Below, piece after piece: positions 56,617-64,000 of a stretch of DNA of 64,000 nucleotides. Source of the stretch: VAZQ01 sp963821505 (GTDB lineage Bacteria > Pseudomonadota > Alphaproteobacteria > Rhizobiales > Xanthobacteraceae); contig CAWGEH010000008.1 of the NCBI GenBank assembly GCA_963821505.1, positions 124,001 through 188,000 on the forward strand, in the 5' to 3' direction. A program made the position numbers and the translations under genes. Numbering within the stretch: position 1 is the stretch's first letter; the number at the start of each line of letters is the position of its first letter. Below the pieces are notes generated by a model. That model did no database searches and was not told where the DNA came from. It saw only the letters and a list, made by a program, of their open reading frames with translations.

Positions 56617-57593
56617 TCGATCACCTCGTCGGCGCGCAAAAGGAACAATTCCGGGATCGTGAGCCCGAGTGCCTTGGCGGTCTTGAGATTGATGACCAAT
56701 TCGAACTTGGTCGGATGCGGGACCGGCAGCTCGGCCGGCTTGGCGCCCTTGAGAATCCTCCCGGTGTAGAGCCCGACTTGGCGATGCGCATCCGCGAAAC
56801 TCGCCCCGTAGCTCATCAGCCCGCCGGCAGCGACCGGTTCCGGCGTATGGAACATCGTCGGCAGTCGCTGGCGCAGTGCCAGCGCCGCGATGCGATCGCG
56901 CCGGCCCAGCAGGAACGGATCGGGATTGACCAGGAGCGCGCCGATGCGTCGTGGCGGGAAGGTGTCGAAGGCGGCATCGATCTCCGCGTCGGCGCTGGCA
57001 TTCACGACGAGGAGCTCCTGCCCGATGACGGCGGCGGCCTTGCGCACGTCTCTCGCGTCGGGCTCGGCGTTCTGATTGGTCGGATTGACGAGCAGGGCCA
57101 TCACCTCGGCCTTGGGCGCCACTTCGCGCAGCAGCTCCAGGCGCTTCGCCCCGATCTCGTTGGAGAGGGCAGTCACGCCCGTGATATTGCCGCCGGGCCG
57201 ATTGAGGCTGGCGACCAGCCCGTACTGGACCGGATCGGAGCCCATGAAGAAAACGATCGGGATGGTCGCCGTGGCGGCCTTGGCCGCGAGCGCCGCCGGC
57301 GGAGCAATCGTAACGATCACGTCGACCTTGCGGCGGACCAAGTCGGCCGCCTGCGCCGGCAGCCGATCGTAGTGACCTTCCGCCCAGCGGTATTCGACCG
57401 TCAGGTTCCGGCCCTCGACATAGCCGGCCTCGCCCAGGCCCTTGTGGAACGCCGCAACGAATTTCGCCCACTCGCTCTGCGACGTGAGGCCGAGAAACCC
57501 GATCACGGCCTTCGCCGGCTGCTGCGCGCGCGCGACGAGTGGCCAGGCGGCCGCCGCGCCGCCGAGAAACGCGACGAACTCGCGCCGCCTCAT
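56613..57593 (-). CDS. Array SBP (PF04392), member f
   Basis: A 326-residue intact member. Leader MRRREFVAFLGGAAAAWPLV, cleavage near ARAQQ. Landmarks are AVIGFLGLTSQSEWAKFVAA, GYVEGRNLTVEYRWAEGHYD, ATIPIVFFMGSDPVQYGLVA, NRPGGNITGVTALSNEIGAK, GGLMSYGASFADAHRQVGLY and FELVINLKTAKALGLTIPEL. The ligand pocket sequence is closest to member a. ATGA overlaps link it to g upstream and e downstream. Confidence 0.9.
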   Translation of the reverse strand: MRRREFVAFLGGAAAAWPLVARAQQPAKAVIGFLGLTSQSEWAKFVAAFHKGLGEAGYVEGRNLTVEYRWAEGHYDRLPAQAADLVRRKVDVIVTIAPPAALAAKAATATIPIVFFMGSDPVQYGLVASLNRPGGNITGVTALSNEIGAKRLELLREVAPKAEVMALLVNPTNQNAEPDARDVRKAAAVIGQELLVVNASADAEIDAAFDTFPPRRIGALLVNPDPFLLGRRDRIAALALRQRLPTMFHTPEPVAAGGLMSYGASFADAHRQVGLYTGRILKGAKPAELPVPHPTKFELVINLKTAKALGLTIPELFLLRADEVIE

Positions 57594-58573
57594 TCGATCA
57601 CCTCGTCGGCGCGGCCGAGCACGGGCGGCGGCACTTCGAGGCCGAGCGCCTTGGCGGTCTTGAGGTTGATGACGAGCTCGTACTTGGTCGGCGCCTGCAC
57701 TGGAAGATCGGCCGGCTTCTCGCCCCTGAAGATACGATCGATATAGTCCGCCGCGCGCCGATAAAGGTCCCGGACGTCGATGCCGTAGGAAGCCAGCGCG
57801 CCGCTCACGACCACGTAGCGGAAAGCGCCGATGGTCGGCAGACGATGGCGAAGTGCCAGCTCCGCGATCAGCGGACTATGGGTACCGCTGATCGGATTCG
57901 GCAAGACGATGAGGCCGCTGTTTGGCTCACCTGCGAAGGCCGTCACGGCGCGCTCGATGTCGCCCGCATTGTGCACGCCGGCTGAACTCACCGCGACTTT
58001 GTAGGTCGGCCCGGCCGCTTGCGCAGCGCGCACGAATTCAACGTTGGCCGTCGCCTCGGGCAGCAGGAGGACCAGCGCGCGAGTCATCGCGGGCGTGATC
58101 TCCTTGAGCACCTCCAACCATTTCCCGCCCATCGCGGGCTCGAAATGCATGAACCCGGTGACGTTGCCCCCGGGGCGCGCGAGACTGGCGACGAAACCGC
58201 TCCCGACCGGATCGCCGACCTGCACGAACACGATCGGTATCGTGCGCGTTTCCCGTCTCAGGGCCGCGACCCCGGGGTTGCCGACCACAACGATCACGTC
58301 CGGGGCCGAGGCCACCAATTCGCTTGCGTGAGTCTGCCACCGCTCGACGTCGCCGCCGGCACGAAGCTGGATTCGAACGTTGCGGCCATCGCTCCACCCG
58401 AGTTCCTTGAGCCGCTGCCTCATCGCCTCGATCCATCCCAGCGACACCACATCCTCGGCGCGGCCCGTCAGCACCCCGATCCGCCGCATGCGCTCGCCTT
58501 GCTGCGCGCGCGCCGTGAGCGGCCAAACGGCCGCCGCGCCGCCGAGCAACGTTATAAATTCGCGCCGCCTCAC
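57590..58573 (-). CDS. Array SBP (PF04392), member g
   Basis: A 327-residue intact member with a GTG start (RRREFITLLGGAAAVWPLTA) in a GTGA overlap with member h. Landmarks are RIGVLTGRAEDVVSLGWIEA, GWSDGRNVRIQLRAGGDVER, RTIPIVFVQVGDPVGSGFVA, ARPGGNVTGFMHFEPAMGGK and GALASYGIDVRDLYRRAADY, where the usual GGLMSYG has become GALASYG. That motif lines the hinge region, so binding may differ from its siblings. Confidence 0.9.
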   Translation of the reverse strand: MRRREFITLLGGAAAVWPLTARAQQGERMRRIGVLTGRAEDVVSLGWIEAMRQRLKELGWSDGRNVRIQLRAGGDVERWQTHASELVASAPDVIVVVGNPGVAALRRETRTIPIVFVQVGDPVGSGFVASLARPGGNVTGFMHFEPAMGGKWLEVLKEITPAMTRALVLLLPEATANVEFVRAAQAAGPTYKVAVSSAGVHNAGDIERAVTAFAGEPNSGLIVLPNPISGTHSPLIAELALRHRLPTIGAFRYVVVSGALASYGIDVRDLYRRAADYIDRIFRGEKPADLPVQAPTKYELVINLKTAKALGLEVPPPVLGRADEVIE

Positions 58574-59553
58574 TCGATCACCTCGTCGGCAAGCGCGACC
58601 AACGTGGGCGGCACTTCGAGGCTCATCGCCTTGGCGGTTTTCAGGTTGATCACGAACGGATAGCGGATCGGTTGCTCGAACGGCAGATCGGCGGGATTCG
58701 CTCCGCGGAAGATCCGGTCGACCAGGGCGCCGGCGCGTTCGAACGATTCCGTCAAATCCGCCCCATACGACATCAAGCCACCGTCGCGGACGAGGAAGTC
58801 GTACTCGTAAATGGCCGGCAGGCGTCGCTCGGCGGCAAAATCGAACACCCGCTTGCGGTTGAGCGTGGTGAGCGAATCGGAAACCATGAGAATGGCGTCC
58901 GGCGGCTCCCTGTTCATCGCCGCGAACGCCTCGTTGAAATCGTCCGGCGCGCGTACCCCCAGCGCCTGGACCGTGATGCCGATCGATCGCGCGACCTGCG
59001 CCGACGCGTCGTAGCGCAGCGACATCCCGCGGTCATCCTTGTTCCACAGCATCGCAACCCGGCGGAGCTGGGGTGACACCTCCTTGAGCAGCGCGAGCCG
59101 CTTGGTGGTGAGCGTCGTCGCCACGTCCGAAATGCCGGTGATGTTGCCGCCCGGATGCGCCAGGCTCGCGACAAGTCCGGTCGCAACCGGATCCCCGGCG
59201 CCAAAGGCGACGACGATCGGAATTCCGATGCCCTTGGCGGCGAGGGCGGTCGGATAGCCGACGCAGACGATTGCATCCACATTGCCTGCCTTCAATTCCT
59301 GCAGCAGTGGAGCAAGCTTCGCCATGTCCCCCATCGCGCCACGGGCCTCGATCCGCAGGTTTTGGCCGAGCGTAAAGCCGTGCTGAGCCAACGTGCCGAA
59401 GAGAGTTTTCCCGAACGGGCTGGTGTCGGGGATCGGCGCTCCCGGTGAGATCGTACCAAGGCGATAGATCTTCGCCGACGTCTGCGCGTTCGCCGCGCGC
59501 GGGCCGGCAAGTGCAGCGGCGCCCAGAAGCGCAATGAACTCACGCCGTCTCAT
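58570..59553 (-). CDS. Array SBP (PF04392), member h
   Basis: A 327-residue intact member, the first SBP after the PP2C gene, with an ATGA overlap. Leader MRRREFIALLGAAALAGPRA, cleavage near ANAQT. Landmarks are YRLGTISPGAPIPDTSPFGK, GFTLGQNLRIEARGAMGDMA, IPIVVAFGAGDPVATGLVAS, AHPGGNITGISDVATTLTTK and GGLMSYGADLTESFERAGAL. It is the most divergent member near the N-terminus. Direct coupling to a signalling phosphatase gene is the strongest sign that the SBPs serve signal transduction. Confidence 0.9.
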   Translation of the reverse strand: MRRREFIALLGAAALAGPRAANAQTSAKIYRLGTISPGAPIPDTSPFGKTLFGTLAQHGFTLGQNLRIEARGAMGDMAKLAPLLQELKAGNVDAIVCVGYPTALAAKGIGIPIVVAFGAGDPVATGLVASLAHPGGNITGISDVATTLTTKRLALLKEVSPQLRRVAMLWNKDDRGMSLRYDASAQVARSIGITVQALGVRAPDDFNEAFAAMNREPPDAILMVSDSLTTLNRKRVFDFAAERRLPAIYEYDFLVRDGGLMSYGADLTESFERAGALVDRIFRGANPADLPFEQPIRYPFVINLKTAKAMSLEVPPTLVALADEVIE

Positions 59554-60770
59554 GACTTCTCCTTCTTACCAACGTCAAGGGGCAAATCGACCCGGCGAAT
59601 CGCCAACATGGTGATGTCGTCCGAAGGAAGCGCGCCGCCGACGAAGTTGCGGATCGCTTCGGCGACGGATTTCACGATTTCCGTCGTCGAGCAACCCGCG
59701 CAGGCGCGCAGGACAGCCTCCAATCTCTGCTCGGAAAACAGCTCATCGCGCGGATCGGCCGCTTCGGTGACCCCATCAGTGAAGAGATAGATGCCGTCGC
59801 CCGGCGCCAAGGAAAGCCGCCCGGTCGTATAGACCGCGTCGGGACGAACGCCGAGGATGATGCCTTTGGCGCCCTCGATCGTCTCGACGGCCTTTCCGTT
59901 CAACCGATAGGGAGCGTTGTGGCCGGCATTGCAAAACTCGACCTCGCCGGTCGCCGGGGCGAACATCGCGAAGAACAGCGTGACGAACATCATATCGCCG
60001 TTGTCCTGGCAGAGCTCGCGGTTGACGCGGGCGACGATGTCCGCCGGCATTGCGGACGCGCCGCCGGGCGAGCGCATGAGCTCGGTGGCGATGCGGATCA
60101 GGCTTTTGGCCCGCGCCATGAACAACGCCGCCGGCATGCCCTTGCCGGAGACGTCACCGACCAGGAAGCACAGCTTCCCGTCCTCGGTCACGAAAAAATC
60201 GTAGAGGTCGCCGCCGACCTCGCGCGCGGGCTCCATGCTCGCGTACAGATCGACCGGAAATTCCGTGCTCGGCACCGGAAACGACTGCGGCACCATCGCC
60301 ATCTGCAGCCGGCGCGCCGCGTCGAGTTCCGCTTCCAAGCGGGCGAGATGCGCGTCCACTTCGTCCCGCAACCGCTTCTTCTCGAGCGTGGCGCCGAGGC
60401 GCGCTTTCAGCATCACCGGGTTGAACGGCTTGAGCAGATAATCGACGGCGCCGAGCTCGACGCAGCGGACCACGCTGCTCATCTCGTTGAGCGCCGAGAT
60501 CATGATCACGGGAAGATCGCGCAGCCGCGCCTGATTCTTGAGCCAGGTGAGCACCTGATAGCCGTCGACCTTCGGCATCATGACGTCGAGCAGGACGAGG
60601 TCGAAACCGGCCGCATCGAGGCGCGCAATGGCTTCCTCGCCGTCCTGCGCGGTCTCGACGTCGGTGTAGCCTTCGAGATCGAGATAAAGCGTCAGGGTAT
60701 AGCGGTTGTCGTCATTGTCATCGACGACGAGGATGCGGGGCCTCTCTCCTAGCGGTTGGCTGTCGAGCAC
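59550..60770 (-). CDS. Receiver-PP2C (RsbU/SpoIIE-type) serine phosphatase
   Basis: A 406-residue cytoplasmic protein. The N-terminal receiver (about 10-130) has ILVVDDNDDNRYTLTLYLDL, Asp in LVLLDVMMPKVDGYQ and Lys in YLLKPFNPVMLKAR. A coiled-coil linker (EKKRLRDEVDAHLARLEAEL) leads to the PP2C domain (about 170-395), with metal residues in EVGGDLYDFF, VGDVSGKGMPAALFMA, CNAGHNAPY and LFTDGVTEA, and the final SDDITML. Such proteins dephosphorylate STAS antagonists when their receiver is phosphorylated. The STAS and RsbW-like genes lie divergently next to it. GTG start; it heads the h-g-f-e SBP run. Confidence 0.93.
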   Translation of the reverse strand: MLDSQPLGERPRILVVDDNDDNRYTLTLYLDLEGYTDVETAQDGEEAIARLDAAGFDLVLLDVMMPKVDGYQVLTWLKNQARLRDLPVIMISALNEMSSVVRCVELGAVDYLLKPFNPVMLKARLGATLEKKRLRDEVDAHLARLEAELDAARRLQMAMVPQSFPVPSTEFPVDLYASMEPAREVGGDLYDFFVTEDGKLCFLVGDVSGKGMPAALFMARAKSLIRIATELMRSPGGASAMPADIVARVNRELCQDNGDMMFVTLFFAMFAPATGEVEFCNAGHNAPYRLNGKAVETIEGAKGIILGVRPDAVYTTGRLSLAPGDGIYLFTDGVTEAADPRDELFSEQRLEAVLRACAGCSTTEIVKSVAEAIRNFVGGALPSDDITMLAIRRVDLPLDVGKKEKS

Positions 60771-60831
60771 TGCTTCTCTTCCGATTGGGGCTGAAGGTGA
60801 TACTCTAGCATGGATTGGCGCTCCCTGTCGG

Positions 60832-60864
60832 GTCCTTGGGGCGGGCGTGAATCGTTCTTAAATC
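60832..60864 (-). promoter_or_regulatory. Shared array element, copy before the PP2C gene
   Basis: In the gene direction it reads GATTTAAGAACGATTCAC, then AGGAC 14 bases after the core. It lies about 60 bp before the GTG start of the PP2C gene and about 95 bp before the divergent STAS gene, so it could serve both directions. Confidence 0.6.
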
Positions 60865-60871
60865 TTCTGAG

Positions 60872-60894
60872 GTGGAATACTGTCGGCATTCCAC
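60872..60894. promoter_or_regulatory. Inverted repeat in the divergent promoter region
   Basis: GTGGAAT and ATTCCAC are 7-bp perfect arms with nine bases between them. They sit between the PP2C and STAS genes, next to the shared element, and may be an operator. Confidence 0.4.
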
Positions 60895-60959
60895 GGTGAA
60901 GCGAACCTGGGTATGACAGCAGGCATGAGCCTGAGGCTGCCGACTGGACGGGGGACTGG

Positions 60960-61298
60960 ATGGAAATCGCCGTCGAGGAACTTGCAGGCGCCATCACGAA
61001 GGTTGTTCTGCGCGGCCGCTTCGACACGACCGGCGCGGTCGTGGTTGAGCTGCCGTTCAACAAGATCGCTACCGAAAAAAGTCGGATCATCGTCGATCTA
61101 TCGGCCGTGAGCTTTCTCGCGTCTTACGCAATTCGCGTGTTGCTGGTCGGCGCCAAGATCGTCAACAGCAAGGGCGGCAAACTGGTGATCGTCTGCCCCG
61201 ACAACAACGTCGCCAAGGTCCTGAAGACCGCCGGCATGGACGCATTGATTCCGACCCATCAATCTGAAAGCGCAGCGGCGGCGGCGCTGCAATCATGA
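60960..61298 (+). CDS. STAS-domain antagonist (anti-anti-sigma factor-like)
   Basis: A 112-residue single STAS domain. It has VVLRGRFDTTGAVVVELPF, IIVDLSAVSFLASYAIRVLL, where the serine of LAS is the usual phosphorylation site, and GGKLVIVCPDNNVAKVLKTA. In partner switches the unphosphorylated form sequesters the RsbW-type kinase. It is the first gene of a three-gene operon, followed by an ATGA overlap, and is divergent from its presumed phosphatase. Confidence 0.93.
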   Translation: MEIAVEELAGAITKVVLRGRFDTTGAVVVELPFNKIATEKSRIIVDLSAVSFLASYAIRVLLVGAKIVNSKGGKLVIVCPDNNVAKVLKTAGMDALIPTHQSESAAAAALQS

Positions 61299-61756
61299 CT
61301 GCGATGTCGAGCGTGGAGGCAAGACGGCTGGTCTTACGCAACGATCTTGCAGAATTGGAGCGCTTGGCACGGTGGATCGAGGGCTGGACGCGGCACGGCG
61401 TATCGGCGGATGCCTCGTTCGCCATTCAACTTTGCCTCGAAGAATCCGTCGCCAATGTCATCATGTACGGCGTTCCCAAGGGTGATCGGCTGGAGATTGT
61501 GATCGAGCTGGAGCGCCATGGCGGAACGCTGGTCGCCCGCATCGAGGACACCGGCCGCCAATTCGATCCCACCGGAGTTCCGCCTCACTCGGCGGCCACG
61601 TCGCTCGCGGAGGCGAAAGTCGGCGACCTCGGCATCCATCTCGTACGCAGTTTTGCGAGCGGCATAGATTACGAACGCCGAGACGGTCGCAATCGGCTGA
61701 CGCTGCGGTTCGTCGAATCGCAGACGACGCCGCGACAGCCGGGGCCACGCCGATGA
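61295..61756 (+). CDS. RsbW/SpoIIAB-like serine-kinase ATPase (anti-sigma factor-like)
   Basis: A 153-residue GHKL ATPase of the HATPase_c_2 group. The N-box is CLEESVANVIMYG, the G1 box is ARIEDTGRQFDP, and the G2-like region is KVGDLGIHLVRSF. It is of normal size for RsbW-like kinases. It is coupled to the STAS gene by ATGA and to the next regulator by a second ATGA. No sigma factor gene lies in the window, so its target could be the neighbouring transcription regulator or a distant sigma factor. Confidence 0.92.
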   Translation: MTAMSSVEARRLVLRNDLAELERLARWIEGWTRHGVSADASFAIQLCLEESVANVIMYGVPKGDRLEIVIELERHGGTLVARIEDTGRQFDPTGVPPHSAATSLAEAKVGDLGIHLVRSFASGIDYERRDGRNRLTLRFVESQTTPRQPGPRR

Positions 61757-63840
61757 CGGAGGCGTTCGCGTTCGGACCGTTCCGCATGCAGGTGGCGCGG
61801 CGCGAGCTCACAGCCCACGGCGTGCCCGTCGCGATGGGCCAGCGCGCCTTCGAAATCCTGCTGCTGCTGGTGAGCCGCCATGGTCAGTTGGTGACCAAGG
61901 ACGAGCTGATGGCCGAGGTCTGGCCCGGGATCGTGGTGGAAGAAAACAACATCCAGGTGCACGTCTCCGCGCTGCGCAAGGTGCTGGCTACGGCCGGCGA
62001 CGGTGAGCGCTACCTGCTCACCGTCGCCGGGCGGGGCTATCGCTTCGTGGCGCCCGTGGAATGCGAAAGCGCGGCGCCACAAAAAATGCCGGCGGTGGGC
62101 GCGCTCGACCAAGCAGCCGCGGTGGCTCCGGGCACCCTCCCTGCCGGCAACAATCTTCCGCAGCAGCTCACCAGCTTGATCGGTCGTGAAGCTGAACTTG
62201 CAGAGATCAAAACACGCCTCATTGGTCATCGCCTGGTGACGCTGACCGGGTCGGGCGGCGTCGGGAAGACACGGCTCGCCATCGAGGCAGGGCGCAGTCT
62301 CCTCGAACGCTATCCCGACGGCGTGTGGCTCGCCGAGTTCGCCCCGCTCAGTGACGCGCAGCTGGTCACGTCCATTATCGGCGAGGTCTTGGCTGTGAGC
62401 CTCGGCAACCCAACTGCCGCGATCGCGACACTGGTGTCGGCGCTCAAGCACAAGCAGCCGCTCCTGATCATCGACAATTGCGAGCACGTCATTGCCGAGG
62501 CCGCGCGGGTTGCCGAGGCGCTGATACGAGGTTGCCCGCGCGTGTCGATCCTGGCGTCGAGCCGGGAGCGGCTGGCGATCGCGGGCGAAAGCGTCATCCG
62601 CGTCGCGTCCTTGCCGGCGCCGGAGGCGAGCGCGGCGTTGACCGCCGCGGACGCGCGCCAGTTCGCCGCGGTGCGGCTGTTCGTCGAGCGGGCGAATGCG
62701 CTCGGGCTCGGATTTACGCTCGACGACGACAATGCCGCGGCGGTGGGATCGATCTGCCGCCGGCTCGACGGCATCCCGCTGGCAATCGAATTGGCCGTGC
62801 CCCGGCTCAAGGTGCTGTCGGTGCAACAGCTCGCGCACGGGCTCGACGAGCGCTTCCGCCTTCTGACCGGAGGAAGCCGCACGGCCTTGCCGCGCCAGCA
62901 GACGCTGCATGCGCTGATCGACTGGAGCTACGGTCTGCTGAGCGCGCCCGAGAAGCTCCTTCTCGCCCGCCTGTCGGTTTTCCTCGGCAGCGCCGCGCTG
63001 GCCTCGATCAGCGAGATAGCCGCCGGCGGGGAGATCGCGCCGCCGCAGGTCGGCGATCTGCTGCTGTCGCTGGCCGAGAAGTCGCTGGTACAGGCCGACG
63101 TTGCCGGCGGCGAGCCGCGCTACCGCCTGCTCGAATCGACCCGCTTTTATGCCGGCGAGAAGCTCGCCGATGCGCGCGGCCTGCGATGGCAGCACGCCCG
63201 GCACTTCGTGGCGCGGTTCGCGCAGGCGACGGCGGAGTGGGAGACCACCCCGACGCAGAAATGGGTCGCGCTTTATGGCGAGGACATTGACAATTTGCGT
63301 GGCGCATTGGAATGGGCTTTCGGGCCGGATGGAGACGTCGAGATCGGGCTCGACCTTGTGGGTCACAGCCACGTGCTATGGGCCGAGCTCGGCCTGATGT
63401 TGGAGCACCGGCGCTGGGTGCTGGCGGCGCTCGCCAAGGTGCGCGAGACGACGCCGGCGCAGGTCAGGGCGCGGCTTTTGTCCTGGCAGGCCGGCGACGT
63501 CAGGGAGCTCGACGATCCCGTCGATTACGACGAGGCCATGCGCGCGGCCGCCATCTATCGCAAGCTCGGCGACGGCTTTCACGAGGGCCGCGCGCTGTTG
63601 CGCGCGGGCACGGCGCAACTCCTCCCGGACCGCGTCGATGCGGGCGAGCGCCTGCTGCGCAAGGCGCATGCGCTGGTGCGCCCGTTCGGCGCCACCAAGA
63701 CGCTGGCGCGCTGCCTGAGCGCGCTCGCTTCCGCCCGGCTGTTCGCCGGCGACCCGGCGCAGGCGCGCGCGCTGCACGACGAGACCATTGCGGTCTATCG
63801 CGCGGTCGGTGAAGCCGTGGAGGAGCGGCGCGAGGCCTGA
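61753..63840 (+). CDS. Winged-helix transcription regulator with NB-ARC-type ATPase
   Basis: A 695-residue protein. Residues about 1-100 are an OmpR-type winged helix (FGPFRMQVARRELTAHG, VWPGIVVEENNIQVHVSALR, VAGRGYRFVAPV). About 130-430 is a STAND ATPase: P-loop VTLTGSGGVGKTRLAIEAGR, Walker B PLLIIDNCEHV, sensor-like ILASSRERLAIAGE and DGIPLAIELAVPRL. The remainder is helical, with possible TPRs. It ends at EERREA, shorter than the 900 or so residues usual for this architecture, so the repeat region may be truncated. It starts in an ATGA overlap with the RsbW-like gene, implying that it is a target or effector of the partner switch. Confidence 0.88.
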   Translation: MTEAFAFGPFRMQVARRELTAHGVPVAMGQRAFEILLLLVSRHGQLVTKDELMAEVWPGIVVEENNIQVHVSALRKVLATAGDGERYLLTVAGRGYRFVAPVECESAAPQKMPAVGALDQAAAVAPGTLPAGNNLPQQLTSLIGREAELAEIKTRLIGHRLVTLTGSGGVGKTRLAIEAGRSLLERYPDGVWLAEFAPLSDAQLVTSIIGEVLAVSLGNPTAAIATLVSALKHKQPLLIIDNCEHVIAEAARVAEALIRGCPRVSILASSRERLAIAGESVIRVASLPAPEASAALTAADARQFAAVRLFVERANALGLGFTLDDDNAAAVGSICRRLDGIPLAIELAVPRLKVLSVQQLAHGLDERFRLLTGGSRTALPRQQTLHALIDWSYGLLSAPEKLLLARLSVFLGSAALASISEIAAGGEIAPPQVGDLLLSLAEKSLVQADVAGGEPRYRLLESTRFYAGEKLADARGLRWQHARHFVARFAQATAEWETTPTQKWVALYGEDIDNLRGALEWAFGPDGDVEIGLDLVGHSHVLWAELGLMLEHRRWVLAALAKVRETTPAQVRARLLSWQAGDVRELDDPVDYDEAMRAAAIYRKLGDGFHEGRALLRAGTAQLLPDRVDAGERLLRKAHALVRPFGATKTLARCLSALASARLFAGDPAQARALHDETIAVYRAVGEAVEERREA

Positions 63841-63868
63841 GCAGAATAGGAGGTGCCGGCGGCACTTC

Positions 63869-63900
63869 GATTCAGAACGAATCAGCCGCGTCCACAGGAC
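63869..63900 (+). promoter_or_regulatory. Shared array element, copy before partial SBP i
   Basis: It reads GATTCAGAACGAATCAG, then AGGAC 14 bases after the core. The flanking 80 or so bases up to the start codon closely match those before SBP c on the other strand, including GCCGGCCGCTC and GCGGCAGACCGAC. Confidence 0.6.
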
Positions 63901-63960
63901 TCGCCGGCCGCTCCGTGGCAGGCTGAGCATGCGGCAGACCGACCGTCGAGGGGAAGCCCG

Positions 63961-64000
63961 TTGTTCGACGTGAGGCGACGCGAGTTCATCACGCTGCTCG
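63961..64000 (+). CDS. Array SBP (PF04392), member i, cut by the window end
   Basis: TTG at 63961 followed by FDVRRREFITLL, which is the array leader. By alignment with member c (SDMRRREFITLL, same distance after a GAGGGGAAGCCC-like ribosome site), the TTG is the equivalent start; a GTG three codons later is possible. Only 13 codons are inside the window. It shows that the array continues on the plus strand. Confidence 0.8.
   Translation, partial: MFDVRRREFITLL

Overview
The window looks like a chromosomal segment of an alphaproteobacterium in the Hyphomicrobiales, of Bradyrhizobium / Rhodopseudomonas / Xanthobacteraceae type. This is inferred from high GC, an ActR/ActS (RegA/RegB) redox pair, MmcB, an intracellular PhaZ, a DUF2778/Tlde1-like protein, orphan TctC receptors, many PF04392-type substrate-binding proteins (SBPs), and intergenic repeats typical of these genomes. 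There is no sign of phage or plasmid. One IS5-family element and several families of palindromic dispersed repeats are present.

Layout. 0-3.4 kb: complete nitrate/sulfonate/taurine-type ABC importer (SBP, ATPase, two permeases). 3.8-9.4 kb: small secreted protein, ArsR regulator divergent from an MFS transporter, cupin and SDR genes, lone PF04392 SBP. 9.5-17.6 kb: Tlde1-like protein, exported alpha/beta hydrolase behind four operator-like palindromes, winged-helix/TPR regulator, two orphan TctC receptors on either side of tRNA-Arg(CCG), polysaccharide deacetylase. 17.7-24.4 kb: frameshifted glutaryl-CoA dehydrogenase, TauE-like exporter, hydrolase, mtnA, mmcB with an IS5 element at its stop codon, and repeat-rich DNA. 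24.4-32.6 kb: actR/actS, two-gene ABC-2 transporter, phaZ, YgjP-like metallopeptidase, Bcr/CflA efflux pump. 32.7-40.1 kb: HpcH/HpaI aldolase with a TctCBA transporter (tctC frameshifted), divergent from a class II aldolase, a metallo-beta-lactamase-fold hydrolase and a pepsin-like protein with two DTG motifs. 40.4-46.8 kb: S9 peptidase, alpha-hydroxy-acid oxidase, flavin monooxygenase with an extra N-terminal domain, exported metallo-beta-lactamase-fold protein.

46.8-64 kb is the most unusual region. Ten PF04392-type SBP genes or remnants are interleaved with a complete signalling set: a 1272-residue Cache-HAMP-GAF-GAF hybrid histidine kinase with two receivers, a stand-alone receiver, a receiver-PP2C phosphatase (RsbU-like), a STAS antagonist, an RsbW-like ATPase and a winged-helix/NB-ARC-type regulator. 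No permease or transport ATPase gene accompanies the SBPs. Most SBP genes are joined by ATGA/GTGA overlaps with an almost identical junction sequence. Four transcription-unit fronts in the locus carry the same element, GTCCT-N13/14-(A/T)TCGTTCT-N1/2-AATC in one orientation. My reading is that this is one regulon in which a family of periplasmic binding proteins feeds signals to a phosphorelay and a partner switch. The array is also in flux: one member has an amber codon, one a frameshift, and at least one is reduced to a signal-peptide stub.

Four genes in the window are interrupted (three single-base frameshifts and one nonsense codon). The sequence alone cannot tell assembly errors from real decay.
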